Shown piece by piece: positions 42,247 to 51,087 of a stretch of DNA of 51,945 bases. The notes under the pieces are model-generated. The model was not told the DNA's origin and did no database searches. It saw only the letters and a list, made by a program, of their open reading frames with translations. The stretch is from Pseudomonadota bacterium (GTDB lineage Bacteria > Pseudomonadota > Gammaproteobacteria > Steroidobacterales > Steroidobacteraceae). The translations under genes were made by a program, and so were the position numbers. Position 1 is the first letter of the stretch, and every line of letters starts with the position of its first letter. The stretch spans positions 1-51,945 of the forward strand of contig JAJZFQ010000148.1 in assembly GCA_021805275.1 (NCBI GenBank), written 5' to 3'.

Positions 42247-43419
42247 TCAGGCCGCACCGCCCGCCGCGAGCGCGACGACCTTGCGGGCCGCATCCGTCAG
42301 ATCGGTGGCCGGCGTGATCGTCAGGCCGCTGCCGGAGAGCACCTCGCGCGCCTTCTCGGCGTTGGTGCCCTCGAGTCGCACGACCACGGGAACCTTGACT
42401 CCGACTTGCTTCACGGCATTGACCACGCCGTCGGCGATCATGTCGCAGCGCACGATGCCGCCGAAGATGTTGACCAGCACCGCGCGAACCTTGGGGTTGG
42501 AGAGGATCAGCTGGAATGCGTGCGTCACGCGCTCGCTGGTCGCCCCGCCGCCGACGTCGAGGAAGTTGGCCGGCTGTCCGCCGTGCAGCTTGATCAGGTC
42601 CATCGTCGCCATGGCGAGCCCGGCCCCGTTGACCATGCAGGCGATGTCGCCATCGAGGGAGACATAGTTGAGTTCGTGCTCGCTGGCGCGCCGCTCCATG
42701 GGGTCTTCCTGGCTCGGATCGCGCAGCTTGGCAAGCTCCGGATGGCGGAACACCGCGTTGGCGTCGATGTTGAATTTCGCATCGAGCGCCACCAGCTGCC
42801 CGGACTGGGTCACGATCAGCGGGTTGATCTCGAGCAGGCTCGCGTCCTGCTCGAGCGAGAGTTTGTACAGCGCCAGCGCGATGTGCTGGAACTGCTTGAT
42901 CTGATCGCCCTTCAAGCCAAGACCGAAGGCGAGCTGGCGCGTCTGGAAGGGCTGCAGTCCGGCGGCCGGATGCACCGTGACCGACAGAATCTGCTCAGGG
43001 GTCTTCTCGGCGACCTCCTCGATCTCCATGCCGCCGGCGGAGGAAGCGATGAGCGCGATACGCCCCTTCTCGCGGTTCAGCGTCAGCGACAGGTAGATCT
43101 CTCGCTCGATCTGCGAGCCGCTCTCGACGTACACCTTCTCCACCGGCAACCCCTCGGGGCCGGTCTGCTTGGTCGCAAGGCGAGTGCCGAGCATCGCCGC
43201 GGCGGCGCTGCGCACCGCATCGAGGTCGCGCGAGAGCTTCACGCCGCCGGCCTTGCCGCGCCCGCCGGCGTGGACCTGCGCCTTGACCACCCAGACCGCC
43301 CCGCCGAGCGCCTTGGCCGCAGCCACGGCCTCATCGGGCGTGCCGGCCGGCCGGCCGGCGGGCACCGGGATGCCGTACTTCCTGAAGATCTCTTTCGCTT
43401 GGTACTCGTGCAGGTTCAT
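42247..43419 (-). CDS. sucC: Succinyl-CoA synthetase beta subunit (ADP-forming)
   Basis: 390 residues, standard length, starting MNLHEYQAKEIFRKYGIPVP. The ATP-grasp domain has WVVKAQVHAGGRGKAGGVKL and EINPLIV; the CoA-ligase domain has FLDVGGGAT and VLVNIFGGIVRCD. The frame continues upstream for 37 codons, but the ATG at 43419 matches the family start. It is first of sucC-sucD-nadE on the minus strand, divergent from pilS. Confidence 0.97.
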   Translation of the reverse strand: MNLHEYQAKEIFRKYGIPVPAGRPAGTPDEAVAAAKALGGAVWVVKAQVHAGGRGKAGGVKLSRDLDAVRSAAAAMLGTRLATKQTGPEGLPVEKVYVESGSQIEREIYLSLTLNREKGRIALIASSAGGMEIEEVAEKTPEQILSVTVHPAAGLQPFQTRQLAFGLGLKGDQIKQFQHIALALYKLSLEQDASLLEINPLIVTQSGQLVALDAKFNIDANAVFRHPELAKLRDPSQEDPMERRASEHELNYVSLDGDIACMVNGAGLAMATMDLIKLHGGQPANFLDVGGGATSERVTHAFQLILSNPKVRAVLVNIFGGIVRCDMIADGVVNAVKQVGVKVPVVVRLEGTNAEKAREVLSGSGLTITPATDLTDAARKVVALAAGGAA

Positions 43420-43594
43420 GGTTCGCTCGTCAAGTCCTGACCCTGGGGCATGGAGCCGGCGATTGTCGCCAAAATCCGCGATCGCTGCCAATAAATCGGG
43501 TTTTATTCTCGCCGCGCCTGCGACGTCCATCGCGCCGCGCGCGGGCGTGCGATGCTACAGTTGCAAAGGCTTTTCCACCCGTTCCCGCAATCTA

Positions 43595-45232
43595 ATGCCG
43601 GCCAGCGCCGCAGCCTCTGCTCCCGCACCCAGCGACTTCGCCCGGCGCATGGCCGGGTGGCTGAACCTGTATCGGCTGCTCGTGCCGACGGTGCTGCTCG
43701 GGGTGCTGGTGCTCGCGCGGGCGCCGTACCTGCCGGTGGTACGCCCCGGGCTGTTCGTCACGACCTGCGCGGCGTACTTCGCCGCGGCGCTAGCGTTGAT
43801 TCTGCGCCAGCGGCTGCGCGTCGGCGATCCGCTGCCGCCGCCGCTCGTCAACTCGCTGCTCGACTCGGCGGCCATCGCCCTCATCCTGTATGCCTGCGGC
43901 GGCGTCGCGAGCGGGCTCGGCATCCTGCTCGCCCTGCCGGTGCTGGCGTTGACGCTGATCGCGGATCGCCGCGAGGCGCTGCTGATCGCCGCCGGCGCCA
44001 CGATCGCGGTCCTCCTGCCGCAGCTTTTCATCGGGCTGCGGGCTGCGCAGCCGGCCGGATTCACCACCGCCGGCATGCTCGGGGTGGTGCTGTTCGCGAT
44101 TGCGCTGTCGGCCTGGCCGCTCGCCGAGCGACTGCGCGCGAGCGAGGCGACCGTGCGCCGCCAGGAGATCGACCTGGCGAACCTGGCGCAGCTGTCCGAG
44201 TACATCGTGCGCCACCTGCGCGAGAGCATCCTGGTGATCGACCCTCAGGATCGCATCCGCCTGATCAACGATTCGGCGGCGCGGCTGCTCGGGCCCGAGG
44301 CGGCGCACGTCGAGGCGTCGCTCGAGGCGGCCTGCCCGGAGCTGCTGAAGCTGCTGGAGCGCTGGCGCCTCAGCACCGACAGCACCGGCTTGTTCCCGCT
44401 CGAGGATCCGACCTTCACCGCGCCCGATGGAGTCCGCGAGATCCGCGCCCACTTCGCTGCGCTCGGCACGGACCAGCCCGCCCCGGTGCTGGCCTTTCTC
44501 GAGGACACGAGCCTCATCGCCGAGAAGGTCCAGCAGTCCAAGCTCGCCGCCCTCGGACGGCTCTCGGCGAGCATCGCCCACGAGATCCGCAACCCCGTCG
44601 GGGCCATGAGCCATGCCGGGCAGCTGCTCGGGGAATCGCCCCACCTGAGCCCGGAGGACCGGCGCCTCACGGAAATCATTCGGGGCCAGGCCGAGCGGGT
44701 GAGCCGCATCATCGAGAGCGTGCTGCGCCTCTCGCGCCGCGAGGCCGCGCGCGCCGAGCAGTTCGCGCTCGCGGACTGGAGCGAGGCGTTCCTCGCGGAA
44801 TTCGCCGAGACCATGCAATGCCCCCCGGAGCGGCTGCAGCTCGGCGTGCGCGAGACGCCACTCCTCGTGCGTTTCGATCCGGCGCAGCTGCGCCAGATTA
44901 TGTGGAATCTCTGCGAGAACGTCCTGCGCTACGGCGCAGGCCCCGGTGAGGTTGCGACGATCGAGGTCCACTGCGGGAGGCGCCACGCCGGCAGCCGTCC
45001 GTACCTCGAGGTGGCCGATCGCGGCCCTGGGGTACCCCCCGAGCACGTCGAGCGGATCTTCGAGCCATTCTTCAGCGGCGGGCGCGGCACGGGACTCGGC
45101 CTGTTTCTGGCCCGCGAGCTCGCCCAGGCCAACGGCGCGACGCTGCTCTATGAGCCACGTCACGGCGGCGGTAGCATTTTTCGGCTGGTATTCGCCGACC
45201 CGCACCGATGGAAAGGGGAGATCGAGACTTGA
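43595..45232 (+). CDS. pilS: Type IV pilus sensor histidine kinase PilS
   Basis: 545 residues. The N-terminal half is a membrane domain of about six helices (LYRLLVPTVLLGVLVLA to GMLGVVLFAIALSAW), as in PilS. A PAS region follows (YIVRHLRESILVIDPQDRI). The HisKA phosphoacceptor is His329 in SIAHEIRNPVGAMSHAGQLL. The HATPase has WNLCENVLRYGAG, DRGPGVPP and GGRGTGLGLFLA. The frame is open far upstream, but the ATG at 43595 precedes the first helix by 30 residues, which is typical. Its stop overlaps a TTG start of pilR. Confidence 0.92.
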   Translation: MPASAAASAPAPSDFARRMAGWLNLYRLLVPTVLLGVLVLARAPYLPVVRPGLFVTTCAAYFAAALALILRQRLRVGDPLPPPLVNSLLDSAAIALILYACGGVASGLGILLALPVLALTLIADRREALLIAAGATIAVLLPQLFIGLRAAQPAGFTTAGMLGVVLFAIALSAWPLAERLRASEATVRRQEIDLANLAQLSEYIVRHLRESILVIDPQDRIRLINDSAARLLGPEAAHVEASLEAACPELLKLLERWRLSTDSTGLFPLEDPTFTAPDGVREIRAHFAALGTDQPAPVLAFLEDTSLIAEKVQQSKLAALGRLSASIAHEIRNPVGAMSHAGQLLGESPHLSPEDRRLTEIIRGQAERVSRIIESVLRLSRREAARAEQFALADWSEAFLAEFAETMQCPPERLQLGVRETPLLVRFDPAQLRQIMWNLCENVLRYGAGPGEVATIEVHCGRRHAGSRPYLEVADRGPGVPPEHVERIFEPFFSGGRGTGLGLFLARELAQANGATLLYEPRHGGGSIFRLVFADPHRWKGEIET

Positions 45233-46617
45233 ACTTGAGCGCGAGCACTGCGCGCACCGAGGCTGGCCGGCCGACGGTGTTGATCGTCGATGACGAGCCG
45301 GATCTGCTGGAGCTGCTCAGCCTGACGCTGCGCCGCATGAACCTGCGGGCCCGGACCGCCCCGGACGTGAGCACGGCCCAGAAGCTGCTGAAGGGCGAGT
45401 CGTTCGATCTGTGCCTGACGGACATGCGCCTGCCCGACGGGGATGGCCTGGACCTGGTGGCCTGGATCCAGCAGAACCGCGCGGAGCTGCCCGTGGCGGT
45501 GATCACCGCGCACGGCAACGTGGAGTCGGCCGTGCGGGCGTTGAAGCTCGGCGCGTTCGACTTCGTGTCCAAGCCGCTCGACCTCGGGGTGCTGCGCAAA
45601 CTGGTCGACAACGCCATCCGCCTCGGCGCCGCGAGCGCCCCGCCGCCGCAGGCCCCCGAGCCCGGGCGGGCCCGGCTCATCGGCCACTCCGCGCCCATGG
45701 AGCAGCTGCGTGAGCTCATCGCCCGGGTCGCCCGCAGCGAGGCGCCGGTGCACATCTGCGGGGAGTCCGGCACGGGCAAGGAGCTGGTCGCCCGCCTGAT
45801 CCATGAGTCCGGCGCGCGCCGCGCCGGACCGTTCATCGCCGTCAACTGCGGCGCCATCCCCACCGAGCTCATGGAGAGCGAGTTCTTCGGCCACAAGCGC
45901 GGCAGCTTCACCGGCGCGCACGCCGACAAGAAGGGCCTGGTGCAGGCCGCCGAGGGCGGCACGCTGTTCCTCGACGAAGTGGCCGATCTGCCGCTGCACA
46001 TGCAGGTGAAGCTGCTGCGCGTGGTGCAGGAGAAGACGGTCCGCCCGGTGGGCGAGTCGCAGGAGGAGAAGGTCGACGTGCGCATCCTCTCGGCCACGCA
46101 CAAGAGCCTGGCGGAGCTGGTCGCGCAGGGGCAGTTCCGCGAGGACCTCTTCTACCGCATCAACGTGATCGAGCTGCACGTCCCCGCGCTGCGGGAACGG
46201 CCCGAGGACATCCCGGACATCGCCCGTACGGTGCTCGGGCGGCTCGGCCGGCGGCTCAACGGCCCGCCGGCGCGCATCGGCGAGGAGGCGCTCGCGCTGC
46301 TCGCGACCTACCCCTTCCCGGGCAACGTGCGTGAGCTCGAGAACGTGCTCGAGCGGGCGCTGACGCTGTGTCTCGGCGGCACGATCACGCCCGAACACAT
46401 CAAGCTGCGAACGGCCGCACGCGCGCCGGCGGCGGCGTCCGCCGAGCACGCCGGGGCGCCCGGTGCCGCGCTCGGCAATCATCTGGAAAGCATCGAGCGC
46501 ACGGCCATCCTGCAGGCGCTCGAGAAGACCCGCTACAACAAGACTGCCGCGGCGAAGCTCCTTGGCATGAGCTTCCGGGCCCTGCGCTACCGCATCAAGA
46601 AGCTGGGGATCGAGTAG
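45229..46617 (+). CDS. pilR: Sigma-54-dependent response regulator PilR
   Basis: NtrC-family activator of about 462 residues. The receiver domain has TVLIVDDEPDLLELLSLTLR, the phosphorylatable Asp65 in CLTDMRLPDGDG, and FDFVSKPLDL. The AAA+ domain has Walker A GESGTGKELVAR, the sigma-54 contact loop GSFTGAHADKKG and Walker B GGTLFLDEVADLP. The C-terminal Fis-type helix-turn-helix is NKTAAAKLLGMSFRALRYRI. The TTG at 45229 has GGGGAG nine bases before it and overlaps the pilS stop as TTGA; an in-frame ATG at 45208 lacks a ribosome-binding site but cannot be excluded. The likely target is the sigma-54 promoter before pilA. Confidence 0.94.
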   Translation: MNLSASTARTEAGRPTVLIVDDEPDLLELLSLTLRRMNLRARTAPDVSTAQKLLKGESFDLCLTDMRLPDGDGLDLVAWIQQNRAELPVAVITAHGNVESAVRALKLGAFDFVSKPLDLGVLRKLVDNAIRLGAASAPPPQAPEPGRARLIGHSAPMEQLRELIARVARSEAPVHICGESGTGKELVARLIHESGARRAGPFIAVNCGAIPTELMESEFFGHKRGSFTGAHADKKGLVQAAEGGTLFLDEVADLPLHMQVKLLRVVQEKTVRPVGESQEEKVDVRILSATHKSLAELVAQGQFREDLFYRINVIELHVPALRERPEDIPDIARTVLGRLGRRLNGPPARIGEEALALLATYPFPGNVRELENVLERALTLCLGGTITPEHIKLRTAARAPAAASAEHAGAPGAALGNHLESIERTAILQALEKTRYNKTAAAKLLGMSFRALRYRIKKLGIE

Positions 46618-46668
46618 CCAGCGTCCCAGGTAATCTTCTACTGTCTAGCTATAGTTAAAGTCATATAC

Positions 46669-46711
46669 CGGCATTTTTGATTTGTAAACATTAAAAAATG
46701 CCGTATTTTTT
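46669..46711 (+). terminator. Hairpin with T-run after pilR
   Basis: CGGCATTTTT at 46669 pairs with AAAAATGCCG ending at 46703, with a 15-base AT-rich loop, followed by TATTTTTT. It fits a rho-independent terminator for pilSR, though the stem is unusually AT-rich. The surrounding 46618-46776 is much more AT-rich than the rest of the window. Confidence 0.55.
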
Positions 46712-46776
46712 CAGTTTCGATATTCATTATTGCCGCCAGCCGCCGTAAACTGCGGAGCGTCAAGACGGCATCTGAA

Positions 46777-47958
46777 ATGTTCCCTCGAGCGCTACAAGTC
46801 CCTCTGGAGCGACGCAAGAGCTTCTTCCTGTTCGGTCCCCGCGGTACCGGCAAGACGACATGGCTCACGCAGCGGTTGCCCGATGCGGTGTTCATCAACC
46901 TGTTACGTGCGGACTTTTATCTGCCGCTTTCGGCCAATCCGGCCCATCTGCGCGCCCTGATCCCCGAACGGCCTGCCGGCTGGATCGTGATCGACGAGAT
47001 CCAGCGCGTCCCGGAACTGTTGAACGAAGTGCACGACCTCATCGAGTCAAAGGGACATTCGTTCATCCTGACCGGCTCCAGTGCGCGCAAGCTGCGCCGC
47101 AATGCCGTCAATCTGCTCGCGGGGCGTGCGCTCACCTACCACATGCACCCGCTGACCGCCGCCGAACAGGGTGAGGCCTTCGACCTGGCGAACTCTCTTC
47201 AGCTCGGGCATCTGCCGGCGCGCTTCAGCGAGGCGGACCCGGCCCGCTATCTGCGCGATTACGTCCAGACCTACCTCCGTGAGGAAGTCATGCAGGAGGG
47301 GCTGACGCGCAATATCGGGAATTTCAGCCGCTTCCTCGAGGTGGCGAGCTTCTCGCAGGGATCAGTCCTGAACATCAGTGACATCGCCCGCGACGCGCAT
47401 ATTCAGCGCGCGGTGGCCGAAAGCTATTTCTCGATTCTCGAGGATTTGCTGCTCGCAGTCCGCCTGCCGGTGTTCACGCGCCGCTCGAAGCGTCAACTCA
47501 TCACTCACGGCAAGTTCTACTACTTCGATGCCGGCGTGTTCCGCGCCATCCGCCCCACCGGCCCGCTCGATTCCGCCGCCGAAATCGATGGACCGGCGCT
47601 CGAAACGCTGGTGCTGCAGGAGTTGCGCGCAGTCAACGACTATCACGCGCTCGGTTACGACCTCCATTTCTGGAGAACCAAGCACGGACTGGAGGTTGAT
47701 TTCGTGCTCTACGGCCCGCTCGGTCTGCTCGCGTTCGAGGTCAAGCGGGTCAAGAGCGTCAGTTCCGTTGATCTGCGGGCACTGCGAGAATTTCGTAAGG
47801 ATTATCCGCAAGCCTCCTGCATCGTGCTGTACGGCGGCGCCGAGCACCTGGTCCTGGACGGAATCCGTATCCTGCCCATCACGGAAGCGCTGCGCAGCCT
47901 CAAGCAGCTCCTGACATCAGAGCGGGGAAGCTCCCGCCCAACGGCGCCGACAGCGTGA
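46777..47958 (+). CDS. AAA ATPase with DUF4143 (Archaeal-type ATPase-like)
   Basis: 393 residues. The N-terminal AAA domain has Walker A LFGPRGTGKTTWL and Walker B WIVIDEIQRVPELL, then the sensor-like FILTGSSARKLRR. The C-terminal DUF4143 domain has FLEVASFSQGSVLNISDIAR and the nuclease-like segment HGLEVDFVLYGPLGLLAFEVK, whose D and E-x-K pattern looks like a PD-(D/E)xK fold. The function of this widely transferred family is unknown. Its upstream region is unusually AT-rich, suggesting acquisition. It stands between pilR and pilA without obvious relation to pili. Confidence 0.88.
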   Translation: MFPRALQVPLERRKSFFLFGPRGTGKTTWLTQRLPDAVFINLLRADFYLPLSANPAHLRALIPERPAGWIVIDEIQRVPELLNEVHDLIESKGHSFILTGSSARKLRRNAVNLLAGRALTYHMHPLTAAEQGEAFDLANSLQLGHLPARFSEADPARYLRDYVQTYLREEVMQEGLTRNIGNFSRFLEVASFSQGSVLNISDIARDAHIQRAVAESYFSILEDLLLAVRLPVFTRRSKRQLITHGKFYYFDAGVFRAIRPTGPLDSAAEIDGPALETLVLQELRAVNDYHALGYDLHFWRTKHGLEVDFVLYGPLGLLAFEVKRVKSVSSVDLRALREFRKDYPQASCIVLYGGAEHLVLDGIRILPITEALRSLKQLLTSERGSSRPTAPTA

Positions 47959-48200
47959 CGGCTGCGGCGAGAAGCACACCTCGCCGCGAGCCCCGTTCCC
48001 GCCCGACAAACACCGGTCCGTAACAGCATCGCGCAGGCGATGAAACCGGGCCCACGGGCACAGACCACAATTATGGGGCGAGCCGCGTAAGCCCAACTCA
48101 TCGCGCGATCAGCGGGGTGCTCCAACACTGCAACCGTCGGCGCCGTTAGGATTCAGGGGCGCCATTTGGGGCAGCCGGCGCTGTTGCAAGTCCGTCGCAA
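47959..48200. other. Spacer with no recognised gene
   Basis: 242 bases between convergent genes. I see no gene, RNA or clear terminator. Confidence 0.4.
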
Positions 48201-48767
48201 TCAATCGCCTGCGCCCCATGGGCACCATCCGGCTTCGCTCGCGGCAATCACGATGCGCGCGCACGCTTCGGCGTCGGAGTCGGCATGGTGATGACGCAGG
48301 GAAATTCCCAGCCGGCTACAGACGTCGGGCAGCCGGGTGGGACGGATGTTCCACACCCGGCGCGCAAGTGTCACGGTGCAGACGAACGGGTGTGGGACCG
48401 GCGGCAGACCGTAGCTCACGCAGCAGCCGCTCAAGACTCGCCGGTCGAATGGCGCATTATGGGCCGCCAGGAACTGCACCGCGCCGATGCGGGCCTGGAT
48501 CCGCGGCCAGATCTCGTCGAACGCAGGTGCCGTACGGACGTCCGCCCAGGTGAGACCGTGCACGGCCGTGAAGGTGAACTCGGGCGTTGCCGGACGGATC
48601 AGCTCATAGATGCGATCGACGATGCGGCCATCCTCAACAATCACGGCCCCGAGCGCACACGCACTGTCGGCACGCGGATTGGCGGTCTCGAAGTCGATCG
48701 CCGCAAAGCGCCCGGTACCCGAGGCGGGTCGGCGCGGCGCGGACCATCCCTCGCTACGCGAGGTCAC
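48201..48767 (-). CDS. DEDDh 3'-5' exonuclease (DnaQ/epsilon-like)
   Basis: 188 residues of an RNase T/DnaQ-type exonuclease. All five active-site elements show: D and E in FAAIDFETANP, TFTAVHGLTWADV, the Asp in AAHNAPFDRRVL, and the His and Asp in HHHADSDAEACA. No polymerase or helicase domain is attached. Relatives act in DNA or RNA end trimming; the substrate cannot be fixed. It overlaps the end of the sulfotransferase gene by 14 bases and is likely co-transcribed with it. Confidence 0.88.
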   Translation of the reverse strand: MTSRSEGWSAPRRPASGTGRFAAIDFETANPRADSACALGAVIVEDGRIVDRIYELIRPATPEFTFTAVHGLTWADVRTAPAFDEIWPRIQARIGAVQFLAAHNAPFDRRVLSGCCVSYGLPPVPHPFVCTVTLARRVWNIRPTRLPDVCSRLGISLRHHHADSDAEACARIVIAASEAGWCPWGAGD

Positions 48768-50658
48768 GCAGCTTCAGCAGCGGCCCGATGAATTTCTGAT
48801 AATTCCTCGAGCGCCCGACCGAGCTCGCATACACCTTCTGGCGCACCTGCCAGCCGCTGGCGGTGAGCACCGGGCGCTCCGTCCTGTCGAACTCGAGCAC
48901 CCGAGCGTCCCAACGCAATCCGATGAACTCGATGATCCGGCGGCTCCATCCTTCCTGATCCGCCACCAGCTCAGCGTACGGCACCTCTAGAAAGACTTCC
49001 TTTGGCAGCACCGAACGCCAGTGTGTCACGAGCCGATGGTGCTCGCGGTAGTAGTGCGCGAGGTCGCCAAGATCCATCGCGAACGCCGCTGCGTTGCTGA
49101 AATCCTGAAAGTAACACGACAGACACGCATCGACCGGATCACGCTGCATGTAAATGAAGCGCGCCTGCGGAAACACCCGATGAATGAGCCCCAGAAAATC
49201 GGCGTTGGCGGGCGTTTTGTCCACGACCCGCGCCGCCTCACCGCCCCGGCGGGCCAACAGCTTCAAGTACGCCTCCGCCTGCTTACCAGCGAAGGCTGCA
49301 TCCGGCGGGTGGTGCCGCAGGAACTCCGGATGCTTGTACGCCAGCATCCCCCAAAACTGCAGTTCACCCGCGCCGGCCGCCTGCCGGTGCGATGCAATGA
49401 TGTGCTCCACCAGCGACGTGCCGGAGCGCATCATGCCGACGACGAAGACCGGCACTTCTGAATCGTTGGCCCCTTGTGCGCGTTGCGCAACGAGATCCGC
49501 CGAATACATCCGCACGACGTCATCGACCCATGCGGTGCGCTCTGCCGGATCATAGGGCGCGGCCACCCGCTTCCTGAGATCGTTCGCCCGTCGATACTGT
49601 TCGAAGGCCTGGCGATGATCGCCCAGATCGTCGTAATACTTGCCGAGCGCAAAGCGGAGCTTGGCCTCTTCAATGGGCGGCCTCGCGCGCTCGAGCATGC
49701 GGTGGGTCACTTGCAGCCACCCGCCATCCTCGCGCGTCATTTTGCGCTGGCTGACCAAAAGCGTGTGCGCCTCGATGCACTCCGGATCGGCCTCGAGGGC
49801 CTTGCGCAGCAGTGCCTCGGCATCGGCGAACCGGCCTTCGGTACCCGTCAGCCAGCCCAACCCGCACAGCGCGGTCGCCGCGCGGGGATCGAGGCGCAGC
49901 GCCTTCTCGAAGCACTCCCGGGCATCCTGCGTGCGATCCAGCGAGTTGAGCGTGTAGCCCAGCACGCTCAACGCATTGGCGCTGCGCGGTTCAAGCTTAG
50001 CCGCCCTACGTAAAGTCGTCTCCGACCCCAGAAAGTCACCTCGCCACTGTAGCAAGGTGCCCAGCCTGAGATGCGCATCAGCGCGGCGAGGGCCGAGCTG
50101 CACCGCTCGTCGAAGTGCCTGCTCTGCCTCGCCGTACCGCCCGAGGCGGCTCAGCGCGTCGCCAAGGTGAACGTGCGCCAGGGCATGGTCCCGATCAATC
50201 GAGAGAACCTCCTCGAGCCGCGCAATCGCCTCGGCAGCCCGGTCTGCGGCGAGTTCTCGGTCGACTTCCTTGAGCAACGGCTCGATGCGTTTGCGCTCAC
50301 GGCTACCGGCCGCCCGCTGCACAACAGCAGCCGGAACGGCGGCGGGCTGCGGAACACTGGCGCCGCTGAACTGCAGCAGCAACAGATGCGTCAGCTCGTC
50401 CACGCGGTGCGAATCGATCCCCTGGTCGGTGAGGCGCGACTTGAATGACTCGAGCAGTTTCGCCCGCTTGAAGAGGTTGAGTTTCAGTGGCGGCGCGTCG
50501 CGCACGGCGCGCTGTAGCAGTTGCTTCATCTCGACGCCGGGGTTGGCGGGAGCCTGGGGTGCGTTCGTTCGTGCCGGAGCAACGCCGCGCAGCACGGAAT
50601 CCGCGAGCGCAGCTCCCATATCAACGGCTTCACGAGCGTTAAACCAGTCGAACATCAT
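48754..50658 (-). CDS. TPR-repeat sulfotransferase family protein
   Basis: 634 residues. The N-terminal part (about 130-370) is a TPR array (ALAHVHLGDALSRLGRYGEA, AQALRRAVQLGPRRADAHLR-type units, then SANALSVLGYTLNSLDRTQD). The C-terminal part is a PAPS-dependent sulfotransferase, with the 5'-phosphosulfate loop FVVGMMRSGTSLVEHIIASH, VVDKTPANADFLGLIHRVFP, and the 3'-phosphate site IYMQRDPVDACLSCYFQDF. No signal peptide is seen, so it is cytosolic or membrane-associated. The acceptor is unknown (glycan, lipid or protein). It is divergent from pilA with a 430-bp spacer. Confidence 0.88.
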   Translation of the reverse strand: MMFDWFNAREAVDMGAALADSVLRGVAPARTNAPQAPANPGVEMKQLLQRAVRDAPPLKLNLFKRAKLLESFKSRLTDQGIDSHRVDELTHLLLLQFSGASVPQPAAVPAAVVQRAAGSRERKRIEPLLKEVDRELAADRAAEAIARLEEVLSIDRDHALAHVHLGDALSRLGRYGEAEQALRRAVQLGPRRADAHLRLGTLLQWRGDFLGSETTLRRAAKLEPRSANALSVLGYTLNSLDRTQDARECFEKALRLDPRAATALCGLGWLTGTEGRFADAEALLRKALEADPECIEAHTLLVSQRKMTREDGGWLQVTHRMLERARPPIEEAKLRFALGKYYDDLGDHRQAFEQYRRANDLRKRVAAPYDPAERTAWVDDVVRMYSADLVAQRAQGANDSEVPVFVVGMMRSGTSLVEHIIASHRQAAGAGELQFWGMLAYKHPEFLRHHPPDAAFAGKQAEAYLKLLARRGGEAARVVDKTPANADFLGLIHRVFPQARFIYMQRDPVDACLSCYFQDFSNAAAFAMDLGDLAHYYREHHRLVTHWRSVLPKEVFLEVPYAELVADQEGWSRRIIEFIGLRWDARVLEFDRTERPVLTASGWQVRQKVYASSVGRSRNYQKFIGPLLKLRDLA

Positions 50659-51001
50659 GGCGAAGTTGTAGTGGAACCGATGTTCCAGAAACTAGCGGAT
50701 CGTTTACTTAAAGTCAGCACGCAACGCGGCGCTCAGTGCGCCAGGTCACGGTTGCCGCCGCGACACTTTCGGCATCCCGCGACACGCCGTTTGCGCGCCG
50801 CCGAACCCCGCGATCCTCGAGCCGGCGCGGAATGCTACCTAGCGCTGACCCATGGTGGCGACACGCGGTGACAATTTGCGTCACATAGTGACGCGACAAC
50901 CGGCTCGCCGCCGTCAGCGACGGCCAGGTGGTTTGACATAGCCAATGACCGACATCGTCGTTACCCAATTATAATCAACGCGTTACGATTAGAACCGCTG
51001 T
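50659..51001. other. Long spacer upstream of pilA with inverted repeats
   Basis: No gene is visible. The stretch from 50857 to 50900 has several GTGAC/GTCAC elements, including the perfect palindrome at 50878. Further on are a TTGACA (50933) and a TATAAT (50970) that are too far apart (31 bases) to form one promoter. It probably holds activator sites for pilA and the promoter of the divergent sulfotransferase gene. Confidence 0.5.
50878..50894. promoter_or_regulatory. Perfect palindrome, candidate activator site
   Basis: GCGTCAC-ATA-GTGACGC, seven-base arms with a three-base centre, about 108 bases upstream of the sigma-54 -24 element, and partly overlapped by a second arm pair (GTGAC-N7-GTCAC from 50869). 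Spacing suits an enhancer for PilR or another regulator; the identity of the binder is unknown. Confidence 0.45.
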
Positions 51002-51018
51002 TGGCACAGGTCTTGCTT
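51002..51018 (+). promoter_or_regulatory. Sigma-54 promoter of pilA
   Basis: TGGCAC-AGGTC-TTGCTT is an exact match to the -24/-12 consensus (TGGCAC-N5-TTGCW), with GG at 51003-51004 and GC at 51015-51016. It lies about 70 bases before the pilA ATG. PilS-PilR, the usual activators of pilin genes, are encoded 4.4 kb upstream. Confidence 0.88.
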
Positions 51019-51087
51019 GTTATGGCTCAGCGGGCGCCTGATGCGCCTCGACGCTCAAGCCAACTTACTGTCACAGGAGACTCGTAC

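Noticed and set aside
50933..50975. TTGACA and TATAAT as a sigma-70 promoter of pilA
   Set aside because: The spacer is 31 bases, far from 16-18; the sigma-54 site just downstream explains pilA better.
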